Source: Paramoeba atlantica
Lineage: Eukaryota > Discosea
DNA: 64,000 nt
Assembly (NCBI GenBank): GCA_977017575.1
Contig: CDRNVI010000066.1
Location: forward strand, 62,001 to 126,000
Reading direction: 5' to 3'
Shown here: positions 38,284 through 48,670 of the stretch, piece by piece
Numbering within the stretch: position 1 is the first letter of the stretch
Layout of the letters: each line of letters opens with the position of its first letter
Notes under the pieces: model-generated
What the model was told of the DNA's origin: nothing
The model's input: the letters and a program-made list of their open reading frames with translations, nothing else
Database searches by the model: none
Made by a program: the position numbers and the translations under genes

Positions 38284-40441
38284 TCCCCTCCCCCAGGTGG
38301 AGCTTGCTAGGGGTCCCGTACCCGAAAAGGGAGATCCCTATCATAGGGGAAAGGTTCGGATACCTTTTCAAAGCTCGGAAAATGGCCGCGCGGGAAATGC
38401 TGTTAAAAGCATTTTCCAGGTCGACCGCCACGACCACCTCGTCGGGCCTGTCACGGAAGTGGTCTCTCACTTCATACACGACGTGCTCGCATCCTTGGGT
38501 GTATTGGGCTCCGAATTGGAGGCCCTGGAACACAGCAGGGAGGTGGTCTCTGACCTGTTCAAGGGCTAGAAGACCCGCGAGCTTCAGGATGACCTCCCCC
38601 ATGGCTATGGGCCTATAGGATGAGTGATGTTCCACAGGGGCCCCAGGCTTGTTAAAGAGCTTGAGGTTGGCTCCCGTGAGGAAATCCCTCATCGTGGGAG
38701 GGAGGGAGCTCGTGAGGATCCCTTGGATGATCCAAGTGACCACGTCCCTCGGGTCGTCCTCCTGCAGGATGGGGACCAGGAGTTCTTTGGTCCATCCGGA
38801 CGGGCCTGGCGCTCTAAGCGGCGCAAGACTAGTTGCCTTACGGACAACGTCTGCCGCCGACGGGAGGGGTCCATGACATTCCTTTTCATAGACGAACTTG
38901 GGGGTGTTATAAGGACCTCCCGCTGGGTGGAGGCGTTTCACCTGTTCCCCCGCTGTAGCCGGGTTTGCCGGTGGATCGAGGGGGGCTTCCAAAATTTTAG
39001 CCGCCCTCGAGAAAGCCCCCGCCCGGATCAGCTCGATAACCCCTTTGATAACAGAACGGGGGAAGCTGTTGGTGAGGAGGGGATTTGGAGCGATGGATTC
39101 GGACCCCTCTAGGTGAGCCCGTTTCCGTAACTCCCTCGCCAACTGCCTCTGGGACAGCTTGTCCTCGGGGAAAAACAGGAATCGTTTGACCCCGAGAAGA
39201 AGATCCCAGGCGATTTTGGTCTTCCCTTCCTGCGACTTCCTCAAGAAGTCGCTACAGATAGATTTGACGTAGTCTTTCCACGCGGGGCATTGGACTGCGT
39301 ACAGTTTACGTAGTGAGCCCCTATCGAGGAGCTGGGCTAGGCTGTCCGGGGAAGGCGTGACGTTACCCTGCTCAGTGCCCGCGCCTTGGGTATGAGGGGG
39401 CGTGGCGCTGGGGGCCATGTCGGGGGGGTCCAGCCCTGCGCGGTGGGAGTACGGAGGCGGAGCATGGGAGGAAGATGCATGGAGAGGAGGGTGTTGAGGT
39501 GAGGTCACAGCCGCGATACCTTCCATGATAGTTCCTTCCCTGCTGTGGGAAGGGGCGTCGGGCTCCTGGAGGAGGGCACTCGGGGTCTCGCTCGGTGCCT
39601 GCCGGGGCTGGGGGGCGGATGAGGCCAGCGACCCTCGGTTCTTGTGTCTGGGGCCAGGGTTTGCCTCGATGCATCCCCTGCGTAGATTGCATTTGACAAC
39701 CCGGGTGGTCCATCCCGTTTCGCTGACTAGGGTTTCTGTAGGGAGGAAACACCATAGCATACCCTCCTCGTATTCGCGAGGTTTCCAAGCTCCGGTCAGC
39801 ACTGGGGGAATACCGAGAATCTCACTCAGACCGGCCGGGATGTTGTGGGCCGCCTGTAGTCCGGGGGCGTTAATGAACCCGTACATGGATCCATCGTACA
39901 CCCAAATAACGGCCGCCTCGTTGTTACGGAGGTTGTACGGAGGTAGGGACAGGCTGACCACTACTCGTTGAGCGCGATCTAGGCCCTCCCGATCGGTGAT
40001 AGGGGTGGTTTCGCCAGCACTGTCTTTGAGGAGGAGATTTTCCCCAGGGACCCCTAAAGTGTTCCCCACTGTGCGGAGGAAAGCTTGGAAAGGGGAGTCC
40101 GGTGGGCAGGGGGTAGTGGCATATCCGGCACGCTCCGGCCCGAGATCGAGTAGGATCTTGAAGGGTTCTGAAACAGAGTCGACCAGGGGATTGGTTGGCG
40201 GTGCAGGTGTAGCCTGCGGGGGGATTAGCTTCGTCGCTATCCCGGGGAAAGGTGTGGGATGAGGGGGAGAACGAAAGGTGGGCTGGGGCCAGGGTGGGCC
40301 GCCAGCCATCGCACTCGCCTGTGCCCTTTGGAGGTGGGCCTCCATCGTGCAGAACTCCTCATATAGAGCCATGAAGGAGGAGAAGCGATCGGCCTTGATC
40401 CTGAGTGCTTCCGGGGCGTGTTCCTTTTTTACATTTTTCAA
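38144..40441 (-). pseudogene. LINE A protein: linker, 2A-like motif and RT (first part)
   Basis: Open frame of 765 codons. The host methionine is created at the junction; true LINE sequence starts at KEHAPE. A proline-rich linker and a conserved block (VGNTLGVPGENLLLKD, DREGLDRAQRVVVSLSLP) precede a cysteine-containing motif, GCIEANPGP, at residues 256-264 (39650-39676). This resembles the 2A ribosome-skipping motif DxExNPGP. The RT then begins: APGPSGWTKELLVPIL, SSYRPIAMGEVILKLA and motif A VVVAVDLENAFNSISR. The frame is lost just before motif B, where reading passes to the frame 37807-38283. A stretch of about 45 residues at the end is out-of-frame text. Confidence 0.85.
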
Positions 40442-40552
40442 ATATTGGTTTGAACCAAGTATGTTTTCTTTTAGAGTGTCAGATTATTAAAAATACAAAC
40501 TTTTTTCACGGTTTTTCACTAAGAACTGCGCACAACAAAACAATTATTTAAG

Positions 40553-40768
40553 TTGTCTGCTGGAAGACGAACCGTAGCGCGCACTGATTGCTGGCGATCG
40601 AGTCGCTCGCTGGGAAACGAGTTGCGGCATGAGACAGTTAATCATCGACAATCTTTGGTGCACACCAACACTGTTGAACGCATGAATGAGATGCTCAAGA
40701 AGGCAGTACGATCCCGTGGGAATGGGACCCTTGGGTGCTTTGATGAAGAAAGAAAAAATCGACCATAG
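40553..40768 (+). pseudogene. ISXO2/Merlin-like transposase fragment
   Basis: A 71-codon frame with RTDCWRSSRSL, HETVNHRQSLV and HTNTVERMNEMLKKAV. The order TD-x-WR, VNH, then HTNT-x-E followed by LK matches the end of the IS1595/ISXO2 and Merlin (IS1016-like) DDE domain. Only the last 60 or so residues are present and no N-terminal part is found upstream. It sits inside the IS30-like element, so it is either a separate nested insertion or captured sequence. Confidence 0.5.
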
Positions 40769-41140
40769 TTTAGCCGAGAAGTCGTCAATGATCTGAAGAT
40801 CGGAAATAGCGGGGGAAATCCTTTATAAGGCGCTTTTTAAAATCCTTTTAAGCGCTTTTTTTAAATCCTTTAAAAAAGCGAAATCAAAAGAAATAAGTAC
40901 TAGCGACCCATAAACCTAAAAAAAAATCTTCATTTATTTTTTTCCAGAAAAGGCGCAATGATGCTTCACTTTGACCGTAGAAAGTATTATTTCTGGAAGG
41001 TCCAGACCAATGCTTTGTCTCTCACCAGTATGCTTGTTTAAGTTTCCAAGTCGTCTTTTCTGATGTCTAATGCCAGTTCCATGTAGAAAATTATACCAAT
41101 CATTTTAGTGTTCAATAAAGTCCTTTTTTTATAAATAATC
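40769..41140. other. Internal spacer of the IS30-like element
   Basis: AT-rich, with three imperfect AAATCCTTT...AAGCGCTTTT units at about 40818-40880. No gene. Confidence 0.4.
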
Positions 41141-41250
41141 TTGGTGCACTGGATATGAAAAAATGTTTGACACCTGCGAACGGGCTTCTTTTTCGGCTTT
41201 TTTGGTGCACTGGATATGCAAAAATGTTGGTGCACTGGATATGATAATCC
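41141..41250 (-). repeat. Right terminal repeats of the IS30-like element (three copies)
   Basis: TTGGTGCACTGGATATG occurs at 41141, 41202 and 41227, the last followed by ATAATCC. All are inverted relative to the left-end copies. Confidence 0.8.
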
Positions 41251-41629
41251 ACGATCTCCTCTAAATATAAACCCGAAACAATAAGCAATAAAATAGCAAT
41301 AAAATTAGCAATAAATAGCAATAAAATGGCCATTCGCGCAGTTCCGGACCGGGTCTTTCGACCTCACCCGAGCCTGCACTGGTAACCCTTCTCTTGTTAT
41401 ACGGGAGGGCCTTTGTTATACGGGGGGGTCTGTGCTGACAGCAGCACGGTTGCGAAACAGGATGCTGGCCGACGGAGAGGAACATAGTTCCTGACCCATG
41501 TCCTACCTCACTTGGAGTACCTCGCCCGTAAGTGCTAGGCGTGAGCAGAGACCCTGTCGGCATCGACCTACCTCACCTACCTCACATTGGAGAACCTCAC
41601 TACATTTATATTATTATATTATTATATTA
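41251..41629. other. Spacer with AGCAATAAA tandem and GC-rich leader-like stretch
   Basis: Four near-copies of an AGCAATAAA unit at about 41284-41327, then a GC-rich stretch with short repeats (TTATACGGG twice, CCTACCTCAC several times), ending in an ATT microsatellite at about 41606-41630 next to LINE B copy 2. No gene. Confidence 0.5.
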
Positions 41630-41682
41630 TACAGTTTCTGTACCTTGTTGAATATTTTTTTTTTCTAAACTGTATCTCCAAC

Positions 41683-42350
41683 ATGTCCGACAATCCCACT
41701 TCTCCGCGGAATGTTGACGATGCGCTGCCGGACCTCCCTCGAGCTTCCGGCGGCGTACAGACGCAAACCCTGCACTTCGTCCACAGCAGATCACGCCCCG
41801 TTAAGATACGACGCCTCACTGATCTGCATTGGACGTATTTCCCGGACATTAAGACCGCGATCCAATGGTCCATAGTCAGACAAAGAATTCCATCCCGACA
41901 AGGTGCGGAGTAGCTATCACGAAACTGCTGAGTAAGTGTGCATCAGCACACGATCTCGTAGCTGAACACACCACCTTTGAGGAGCTCGTGGAGCATAACG
42001 CGTGCGACTATATAAAGGTTACGAGGAATGAACACCCCTACACCATCTCCCTGCACCCAAACTGGGTCTCGATGCACGCCGACCCTGCCCTCAGCCTGCG
42101 AGACAAGTATTCCACCCCAAGCACGCTCAATAAGGCAGTCCTGAAGGCCTTACAGGGAAGAGAAATATCGGGACTGAAGCACATAAAAATCGAGCTCATA
42201 AGAAACCAGGAAACACCAAGCACTGAAACCGCGGAATATGAGAAGCCGCGCAGGATAGAAGAATCTCCTCATAAAATCGCTCCCCCACGAACGCCAAAGC
42301 CCCAGAAGGGTAAAACTGATCAACACAAGGGACCGTGCAAGCACCGCTGA
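41683..42350 (+). pseudogene. LINE B copy 2, N-terminal region
   Basis: Two overlapping frames (41683-41913 and 41865-42350). The first carries HFVHSRSRPVKIR and LHWTYFPDIKTA, shared with copy 1 (residues about 452-478). The second continues with HDLVAEHTTFEELVEHNACD. It ends at a TGA inside the Cys/His module (GPCKHR then stop). The first 440 residues of the copy 1 protein, with its first two Cys/His modules, have no counterpart here. Confidence 0.8.
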
Positions 42351-44786
42351 TTGAGCAAACTCTCCTGTGCTCACAAGTGCTGTAAAATCTATGGACCGCT
42401 GCCGAGTGAGGACGTTACATATTGCTCATCAGAAGGAGCACTGCCACCTGAGATCGTCCCAGAAGGAACCGCAAATAACACCAACCCAGGAGATCCAAGT
42501 AAATATACGCCGGAAAGCACCTCTTCGGAACCTGCGACACATACAAAATGCAACACACATGCGTTGAACGGTCACCGCAAACCTACCGTACATGATGAAC
42601 CTTCCGCCCCGCATCCATGTCGTCATTCCTGCAAGAACAAAGCTACGTGCGGACATCTATGTTGTAAACGAGGCATTAAATCTTCGCATCTGGACTTTCC
42701 AACTTCCGCGACTTCTACAAATGAAAATCTACAAACGAAGCTATGCAACGCAATATCACGGGAGGGCGCCCATACAACTTTAGAACGCGGGTTAAACCCG
42801 GCAACACAACCTCCACCTGATGTCCAAATGGTCCCACCTGCCGAGGGAACCCAAACAGAGGGGGCCGACGTCAACCAGAACTCCGTAACACCAAACCTCA
42901 ACGACAACGATAGTGATTTCCTACTGAAAGCTGCTAAATTGGCTGGTTGGGCCATGCGTAACGTTATAAACTTCTACCGCCTTCCCAATACTAGCATCAA
43001 CGGACCAACAAACGGGAACCAACATACTGTGCAAATAACGGATGCGACGTGCACTGACAACAAAGATAGCACTATGCACAACCCTGCGCCACTCCCTGAA
43101 GCGACGCCTAGCAGTGCAGCGCATTACCCACAGAACACCGTACACGTGGAACCATGTCGTCACCGATGCTCGGCCAAGCTACGCTGTCTGCATAAATGCT
43201 GTAAGATATATGGACCGCTTAGGTACAATGAGCCCCTCGTCCGACCTTCTCCTCTTCCTCCTCCTTCGCACACTACGGAACTTCGAGTTCCATCATGGGA
43301 TGAAACCAGCGAAAGGGAGCGCCTCCATCTGCTTGAACAACTCAAAACCATAACAGGGGGAAAAATGTGCCTAAAGCTTAACGACGATCAATGGAAGGCG
43401 GTTGAAAACAAGGCATACGATACATGCCGAAGGCTGCAATATCCAACAGTAGACACCCCGGAAATCGCAGTGAAAAACGCAGAACTCCTGGGTGCCTCTC
43501 TGGCAGTGGCGGCATACGAAATTGCACAAGAGATTAACCCCACTAAAGGTTTCCTCACGCGATCGAAACGCGGACACGCCCGATTCAAGCACCGGCCACT
43601 TTCGTCTGAAAATGCAGCCCACGAAATGACGAAACACATACGCAACCAAAAGAAATCACTACGCTACACACACGGAACGGAACGCCAAGAGCTCCGTCGC
43701 TGCATTAAGGAAAGTGAGAAGCTAGAGAAAGCATACACAGAAGAGGCCAAAGCACATAGGAAACAGCTAGAAAGACAATGGGCCCATAGCAGATTCACGC
43801 GGAACCCGTGGACAGCAGCATCCGAGGCCTTGGACCGCCCCTCGACCTCCGCCACCGCCGAATATCCTGAATGCGATTTACCTACGATAGAAAAATATTT
43901 CACAGAAAGCACAGCACCTCCCTCCGAAGAGCATCGCCTGCCGCCGAACAACGTACTTGGTCCTATACCCATCAAAGAAATGGAATGGTCTCCACTGACC
44001 GCGCAAGATGTCGAAGACGCGCTCAGCAGCAAAAGAAGCGCAAGCGCGCCAGGGCGTGATACGATTACAAACGCACTTCTAAAACAATGCAAATACCTGT
44101 ACCCCCGTATAGCGAACACGTTTAATGATCTTCTGCGCTACGGCGTCTGCCCGCCATGCTGGTCCTCCGCCGTAGTTAAACTCATTCACAAAGGAGGCGA
44201 AAAACACATCCCGAAAAACTGGAGACCTATCTCCCTGACTAGCGCTCTAGGCAAACTTTTCAATAGCATGATCGGACACCAAATTTTGACGCATACCGTG
44301 TCCTCCGGCCTCCTAGATACAAGCGTTCAAAAAGGCTTTCTTCCGAAGATGAGTGGTACACTGGAACACACGCAAGCTCTCTCCGAAATACTACAATATT
44401 ACCGCCGAAACAAAAGGCAATATTGTCTCACGCAGTTTGATCTCAGCAATGCATTCGGCTCGGTCCCCCATAGCATCATCTTCGAGGCACTGCGATGGGC
44501 AAACGTCTCGCCACAAATCGTGTCCTACGTTGAAAGCATGTATTCACATGCGGAAATGCGTATTAAGTGTGTCGAAAGTTTGTCACGTGCTATACCGATA
44601 CACAGAGGCGTACTACAAGGTGATACCCTGTCGCCCATAATTTTCAACTTAGTGATGGAAACTGTACTACGATACCTCAAGCAATCGTGCCCCCGGTATG
44701 GCCTTGACTACCCAGATACTCCAAGGCATTTCCTGAAAGCCTACGTTGACGACCTGACGATACTGACTAGCAGCGATACCGACTAG
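42351..44786 (+). pseudogene. LINE B copy 2, Cys/His modules and RT
   Basis: An 811-codon frame. It starts in the second half of a Cys/His module (LSCAHKCCKIYGP), then has two whole ones: PCRHSCKNKATCGHLCCK and PCRHRCSAKLRCLHKCCK. The RT has NWRPISLTSALGK, motif A TQFDLSNAFGSVPH, motif B GVLQGDTLSPIIF and motif C AYVDDLTIL. It is cut by a 16-bp tandem duplication at about 44773-44805, right after motif C. Much longer module spacing than in copy 1 shows the N-terminal region evolves quickly. Confidence 0.85.
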
Positions 44787-44799
44787 CAGCGATACCGAC

Positions 44800-46282
44800 A
44801 TGCAGCACGCGACCAACACACTCGAAACTGCACTGAGACGAATAGGACTCTCAATCAACGTAGACAAGAGCCGTACACAGTGCATGTCCATGCGTGAAGG
44901 CAGTGAGCACCCGGGGTACATGACCAGGAAGCCGAGACTCAGTATCGAAGGCAAAGCGATACCACATATATGTGACCGTGGAAGCACTTTTCTTGGAATG
45001 ACCATAGCACCAGGAGCACAGCAAGCGAAAGAACTTTTCAAAAAGCTGGATGTCAGACTAAGAACATGGCTTCGGAATGTCGACGAGAGTGCACACAGTC
45101 TCCCCGAAAAACTTTGGATCTACAACAGAGCGATCGTATCCCGTCTGCGCTACGCCCTCACCGTTCACCTGTGTGTCACTTTCAACTTTGTATTGCGATT
45201 GCAGAAAAGAATTACACGTCACCTTAAGAAATGGATCAATGCAGCATCCACGACTTGCACCGAAATTCTTTATACTGAACGAGGGTGGAACCTTAAGAGT
45301 TTATCCAAGCTGTGGTCGGAATGCTCTATCCTAGCCTTAACACAGATGCACAAGTCGCGGGACCCATCGATACAGGCGGCACTACGAGCCCGAATCAAGC
45401 AAGAAGAAGAAAAACGATCCTCTGGTTATATTCGTCCAAGCGCTGACGCCATTCAACACCTTCATGACGCGCGGAAGGCGCAACAGATAGCCCGTGATCA
45501 CCATGAATCTTACGTCATAAATCAGCTTCAGAGACGGGCACCGACAGCAGCAAAATGGTGGAGCCTCCCCTCCGAGGCTGATCTCGCGAAAGAGTTCTCA
45601 GCAGCCCTGAACAACCTCAACAGTGAAAAACTTTCTCGCTTCGCAGCTTCAGTACTAACGCTTTCACCCCTACCATCCAGAACCAATCTTCGGCTTTGGG
45701 GTCTCCGGCGTGCGAGTGTAACGTCCCATATGTAAACTCGAACCTCAAACAACAAGGCACGTGCTCTCGGGGTGCAAAGAGTCCCTTCAGCAAGGGAGAT
45801 ACACCCTCCGTCATGACATGTTACTTGAAGAGCTCGGAAAACACTTGCAGCGTTCGCCGTATACCAAGAGCGTACACCTAGATATCCCCGGATTTAGGAA
45901 TGCCCCGGCATGGCTCGGCACCCGTGAGGATCTTCTTAGCCCCGACGGTTTGATTACACTTAAGGATGGAAGTGAGTTCATCATTGAGCTCACTGTGCCC
46001 TGGGAAGAGAACCAGTCTCAGGCGCACGAGGGCAAATCCCGTAAATATAATGCTCTCTTCCATGAACGACGCATTAATCACCCTAGGACGACCCTTGTTG
46101 TATTCGAAGTGGGAGCCCGCGGCTCGTTACTCACATCTTGTCGAAACCTCAATCTCCTCTTTGACAAGGACACAAAGCTTGCGGAAAAATGTCGAGAAAG
46201 TCTAATGCAGACCGCCCTTCGAGGCAGTTTCATCATCTGGCAGAACCGCGAGTCTGCCGTTTGGACAGAAGGACGGGTATAA
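44800..46282 (+). pseudogene. LINE B copy 2, RT thumb, knuckle and endonuclease
   Basis: Two frames, 44800-45735 and 45761-46282, separated by a frameshift near 45720 in the zinc knuckle. The first has INVDKSRTQCMSMREG and FLGMTIAPGAQQAKELFKKL. The second has LLSPDGLITLKDGSEFIIEL and TVPWEEN, the restriction-like endonuclease core found in copy 1. Confidence 0.85.
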
Positions 46283-46372
46283 CGTCTGTAAAAGATAGGT
46301 CTGGGCAGCGTCATATGCGCCCCCCAGGCCTATCCGCATATTCTCTGCCTTATAAAGGTATGATAAATTAAA

Positions 46373-46494
46373 AATGAGACAAGGCGCGAGAATAGGTGCT
46401 GTCAGCGTGACGTTCATCCATTCCTCTTTGCACCGTGTTATCTCCCCATAGCGACACGGTGAGTAGGGGTTTATGCCCCTGCCAAAGACCCCGC
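46373..46494. other. Spacer after LINE B copy 2
   Basis: Short stretch between the family B 3' region and an RNase H scrap. No gene. Confidence 0.3.
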
Positions 46495-46743
46495 TTTTTT
46501 TTGGATGGTTCGGTGTATGGAACTGGAGCCCCATGGAACGAAGGAGAAGCGGTAGTTGCAGAACGAGCTCTTTGGGCCTATCACCAACATTGGCCTTTCA
46601 TGACAACTGCCTTATTGGAAATCGACGATACGAGTGTGCACCATGCTCTCTGGAAGGAGTGGGCAGAAACACCCTGCACAGCGCAGGTTTTAGTGCGTAT
46701 ACTTGAACTACTGGCAAAACAAGGAAATACAATGATTCCCACA
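46495..46743 (+). pseudogene. RNase H-like fragment of a retroelement
   Basis: Reads FLDGSVYGTGAPWNEGEAVV, AERALWAYHQHW and LLEIDDTSVHHALWKEW. The DGS, later E and D-D/T residues follow the RNase H order. No start codon and no RT directly upstream, so it is a scrap of a LINE. Confidence 0.5.
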
Positions 46744-47204
46744 TACGTTGTTGTTATTTTCTACTCTAGTTTCTTCACCCCATGTTGCAGCGGAGCCGCG
46801 GCCCCAAGGTTGAGACAGGGGGCGGGGTAGGAATAGCATTGCGAGATAATCGGAAGGTAAACTACACCCCCTTTCATTAATAATGATAATTTAAAAAAGA
46901 TTTTTACCTCGGACTGTGAAAATTACTCAAAAATTATCAGAAACTTTTCATTCCATCGTTACTCCTCCATGTCAGCTCGAGGTTTTTTCCATAATCTCTT
47001 TAATGGCATACTAAATGGGTACGATTTAATCTTGTCTTTAATCTTGTCTTCCCTACGTAGACAAAGAATTGTCCTCCGTAGACAAAAAAATACTACACAG
47101 ATGTAAGTTTGTTTTTGATCACCCCTTATTGCGTTCATAAATAATGATAATGATGATAATAATGATAATCTCAGAAAAAATATTATTATCATTATCATTG
47201 TTTA
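46744..47204. other. Spacer with AT-rich inverted microsatellite
   Basis: At about 47137-47204 an ATAATGATAATGATG run is mirrored by ATTATTATCATTATCATTG, about 23 bp per arm, so the DNA can fold into a hairpin. No gene. Confidence 0.5.
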
Positions 47205-47560
47205 TGAGACGGGGTGTAGTAGGGGTCGTGCAAAGCTCATCGGGAGTAAGACAAGGATTACCGCTGGCCACTCTATACTTTTGTTCCTTTTTACAACCTA
47301 TATTGGAAACAATCGCAACCGAATACCCTGAGTTGGAGGTGCATGCTTTCATTGACGACGTGGGTCTTACTTCCAAAAATTCTGAAGAAATAGGAAAAGC
47401 GTTTTATCGACTGCAAGACCTAACGCGAAGCAAAAATGTCGAACTTGCGCTCCACAAGTGCACATGGTTTTCTGGCGTCAATCAAAATCCTATACTGACG
47501 ACACTCAGCCGAAATGGAGTACAAACGGAGCACGAGGTAGTTAAAATCTTTTTTTTACAA
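47205..47560 (+). pseudogene. RT fragment (non-LTR type)
   Basis: Frame with SSSGVRQGLPLATLYFCSFL (motif B) and EVHAFIDDVGLTSKNSEE (motif C, FIDD), then a thumb-like stretch. It resembles the 15065-15360 fragment more than families A or B. It starts next to the inverted microsatellite and ends in AT-rich sequence. Confidence 0.65.
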
Positions 47561-47634
47561 ATAATTGGGGGGAATAATACTGAGTCTAATATATACTGAG
47601 TCTACTTTTTTATCTACATTTCCAACTTTCCCAC

Positions 47635-47736
47635 TTACTAACCCTTCACCCTTACTAACCCTTCACCCTTACTAACCCTCCACCCTTACTAACCCTTCAC
47701 CCTTACTAACCCTTCACCCTTACTAACCCTTCACCC
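47635..47736. repeat. 17-bp tandem array, six units, telomere-like
   Basis: Six head-to-tail copies of TTACTAACCCTTCACCC, one with a T-to-C change. The CCCTTA and AACCCT pieces resemble telomere repeats (C-rich strand), but the exact unit does not match a known telomere sequence I can name. Confidence 0.85.
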
Positions 47737-48670
47737 TATTTACTCCCCTTAGCCCTCTCATGCTTCCCCTCCCTCACTCCCTACCCCACTGAACAACAAC
47801 TCACTACCACTCACCGATCCATACGCACTCACGCCCATATGGTCCCAGACCTCCGCTCCCACCCGATTAGCAGTATTAGAAACTTTGGGTTGCTGTACGA
47901 GGGTGGGAGACTTGGAGGTAGCAAAAGGCAATGACGCCGTTACGCTGACACGGGGCGACCGACACGAGGGCAAGAGGAGGCGACGCACGAGCCTATCTGC
48001 CAGGACCTCTGCCCCCACCCCGTGAACAAGTATTGTATACTTTTGACTGCTCGCACGGGGGTGGGGGACGCTAGAGAGAAACACAGAGGGACAAACGCAC
48101 TGCGGAGGAAGGATGGGGTGGGGGGATGCGGTGCGGAGGGATGGAGGGACGAGAGATGATGGGGGGATGTCGACCAGATGGAGAGTGTTTGAGGGGGGGG
48201 CCCTCCCATGGCAGAGAAGATCGTGTAGGGAAGAAAGGGAGAAATAATTCAACTTTTTTTTTGCGTATACCGCGTGTCTTGTCCATTCACTTGAACCCTG
48301 CATGCGGAGCATTATGAGGCTGGAGAAATTTTCTTTACCCTTTTTGCAAAGAAAGGCTATTATACCTAGGGACACTTAAAGGGCTGAAACTGAGTAAAAC
48401 AAACTCAGACAAATTTTGTGACGCCTTATTGGACACTTTCGTCAGATTCTTCGATTTTTTCGATATTTTAGGTAGTTTCCTTATAAATATACAAAAATAA
48501 TGTATATTATAACAATGGCATTATACACACATACAATAACAAGGCTCTACACTTTTCACCGTTTACTTTTGCGTTTTCCTGCAACCGATCCTAGAGATGG
48601 TCCTAGAGATGGTCCTCAGCCTAGTAGTCTCCGACCATAAAAGGATGCGACTCTCAAGCTTCCTTTGATT
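47737..48670. other. C- and G-rich low-complexity spacer
   Basis: About 930 bp with pyrimidine-rich and purine-rich runs. A 41-bp sequence (TCAGATTCTTCGATTTTTTC and onward) at 48442-48482 recurs at 48862-48902. A minus-strand frame of 205 codons (47758-48375) is low complexity and I do not accept it as a gene. Confidence 0.5.

Larger units (their letters stand above)
37807..40441 (-). mobile_element. LINE family A copy 2, truncated at both ends
   Basis: Antisense internal piece of the GC-rich R2-like LINE inside the IS30-like element. It starts within the N-terminal region (the KEHAPEALRIK block, which lies at about 7018 in copy 1). It stops after the RT thumb (LPLLRLCG block), so the zinc knuckle and endonuclease are missing. 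Loss of the 3' end is unusual for a LINE insertion and suggests later deletion or capture by another route. Junctions at about 37807 and 40430 are sharp changes in GC content. Confidence 0.85.
36635..41250. mobile_element. IS30-like DNA transposon with nested insertions
   Basis: The outer ends are inverted copies of a motif containing ATATCCAGTGCACCA: GGATTATC followed by the motif at 36635, and the motif complement followed by GATAATCC ending at 41250. The motif recurs just inside the ends, twice on the left (36635, 36666) and three times on the right (41141, 41202, 41227), all pointing inward, as expected for transposase-binding sites. Between them lie an IS30-family transposase gene, a family A LINE fragment (37807-40441) and an ISXO2/Merlin-like scrap (40553-40768). 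Without the LINE fragment the element would be about 2 kb. No clear target duplication is visible at the ends. Confidence 0.7.
41630..46372 (+). mobile_element. LINE family B copy 2, decayed
   Basis: Sense-orientation family B LINE. It begins with the same TACAGTTTCTGTACC motif as copy 1, directly after an ATT microsatellite. It has the same domain order: Cys/His modules, RT, zinc knuckle and endonuclease. The reading frame is broken at about 41905, 42350, 44780 (a tandem duplication of GACTAGCAGCGATACC) and 45720. The 3' region after the stop at 46282 shares a CTCTGC...TATGA-like stretch with copy 1. The end at about 46372 is approximate. Confidence 0.85.

Noticed and set aside
36635-41250. 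Bacterial contamination carrying the IS30 gene
   Set aside because: The flanks are eukaryotic spacer and LINE sequence, a family A LINE fragment lies inside the terminal repeats, and the gene is decayed.
47758-48375. 205-codon minus-strand frame
   Set aside because: Low-complexity S/P-rich text in a C/G-run region, no domain; best explained by absence of stops in biased sequence.
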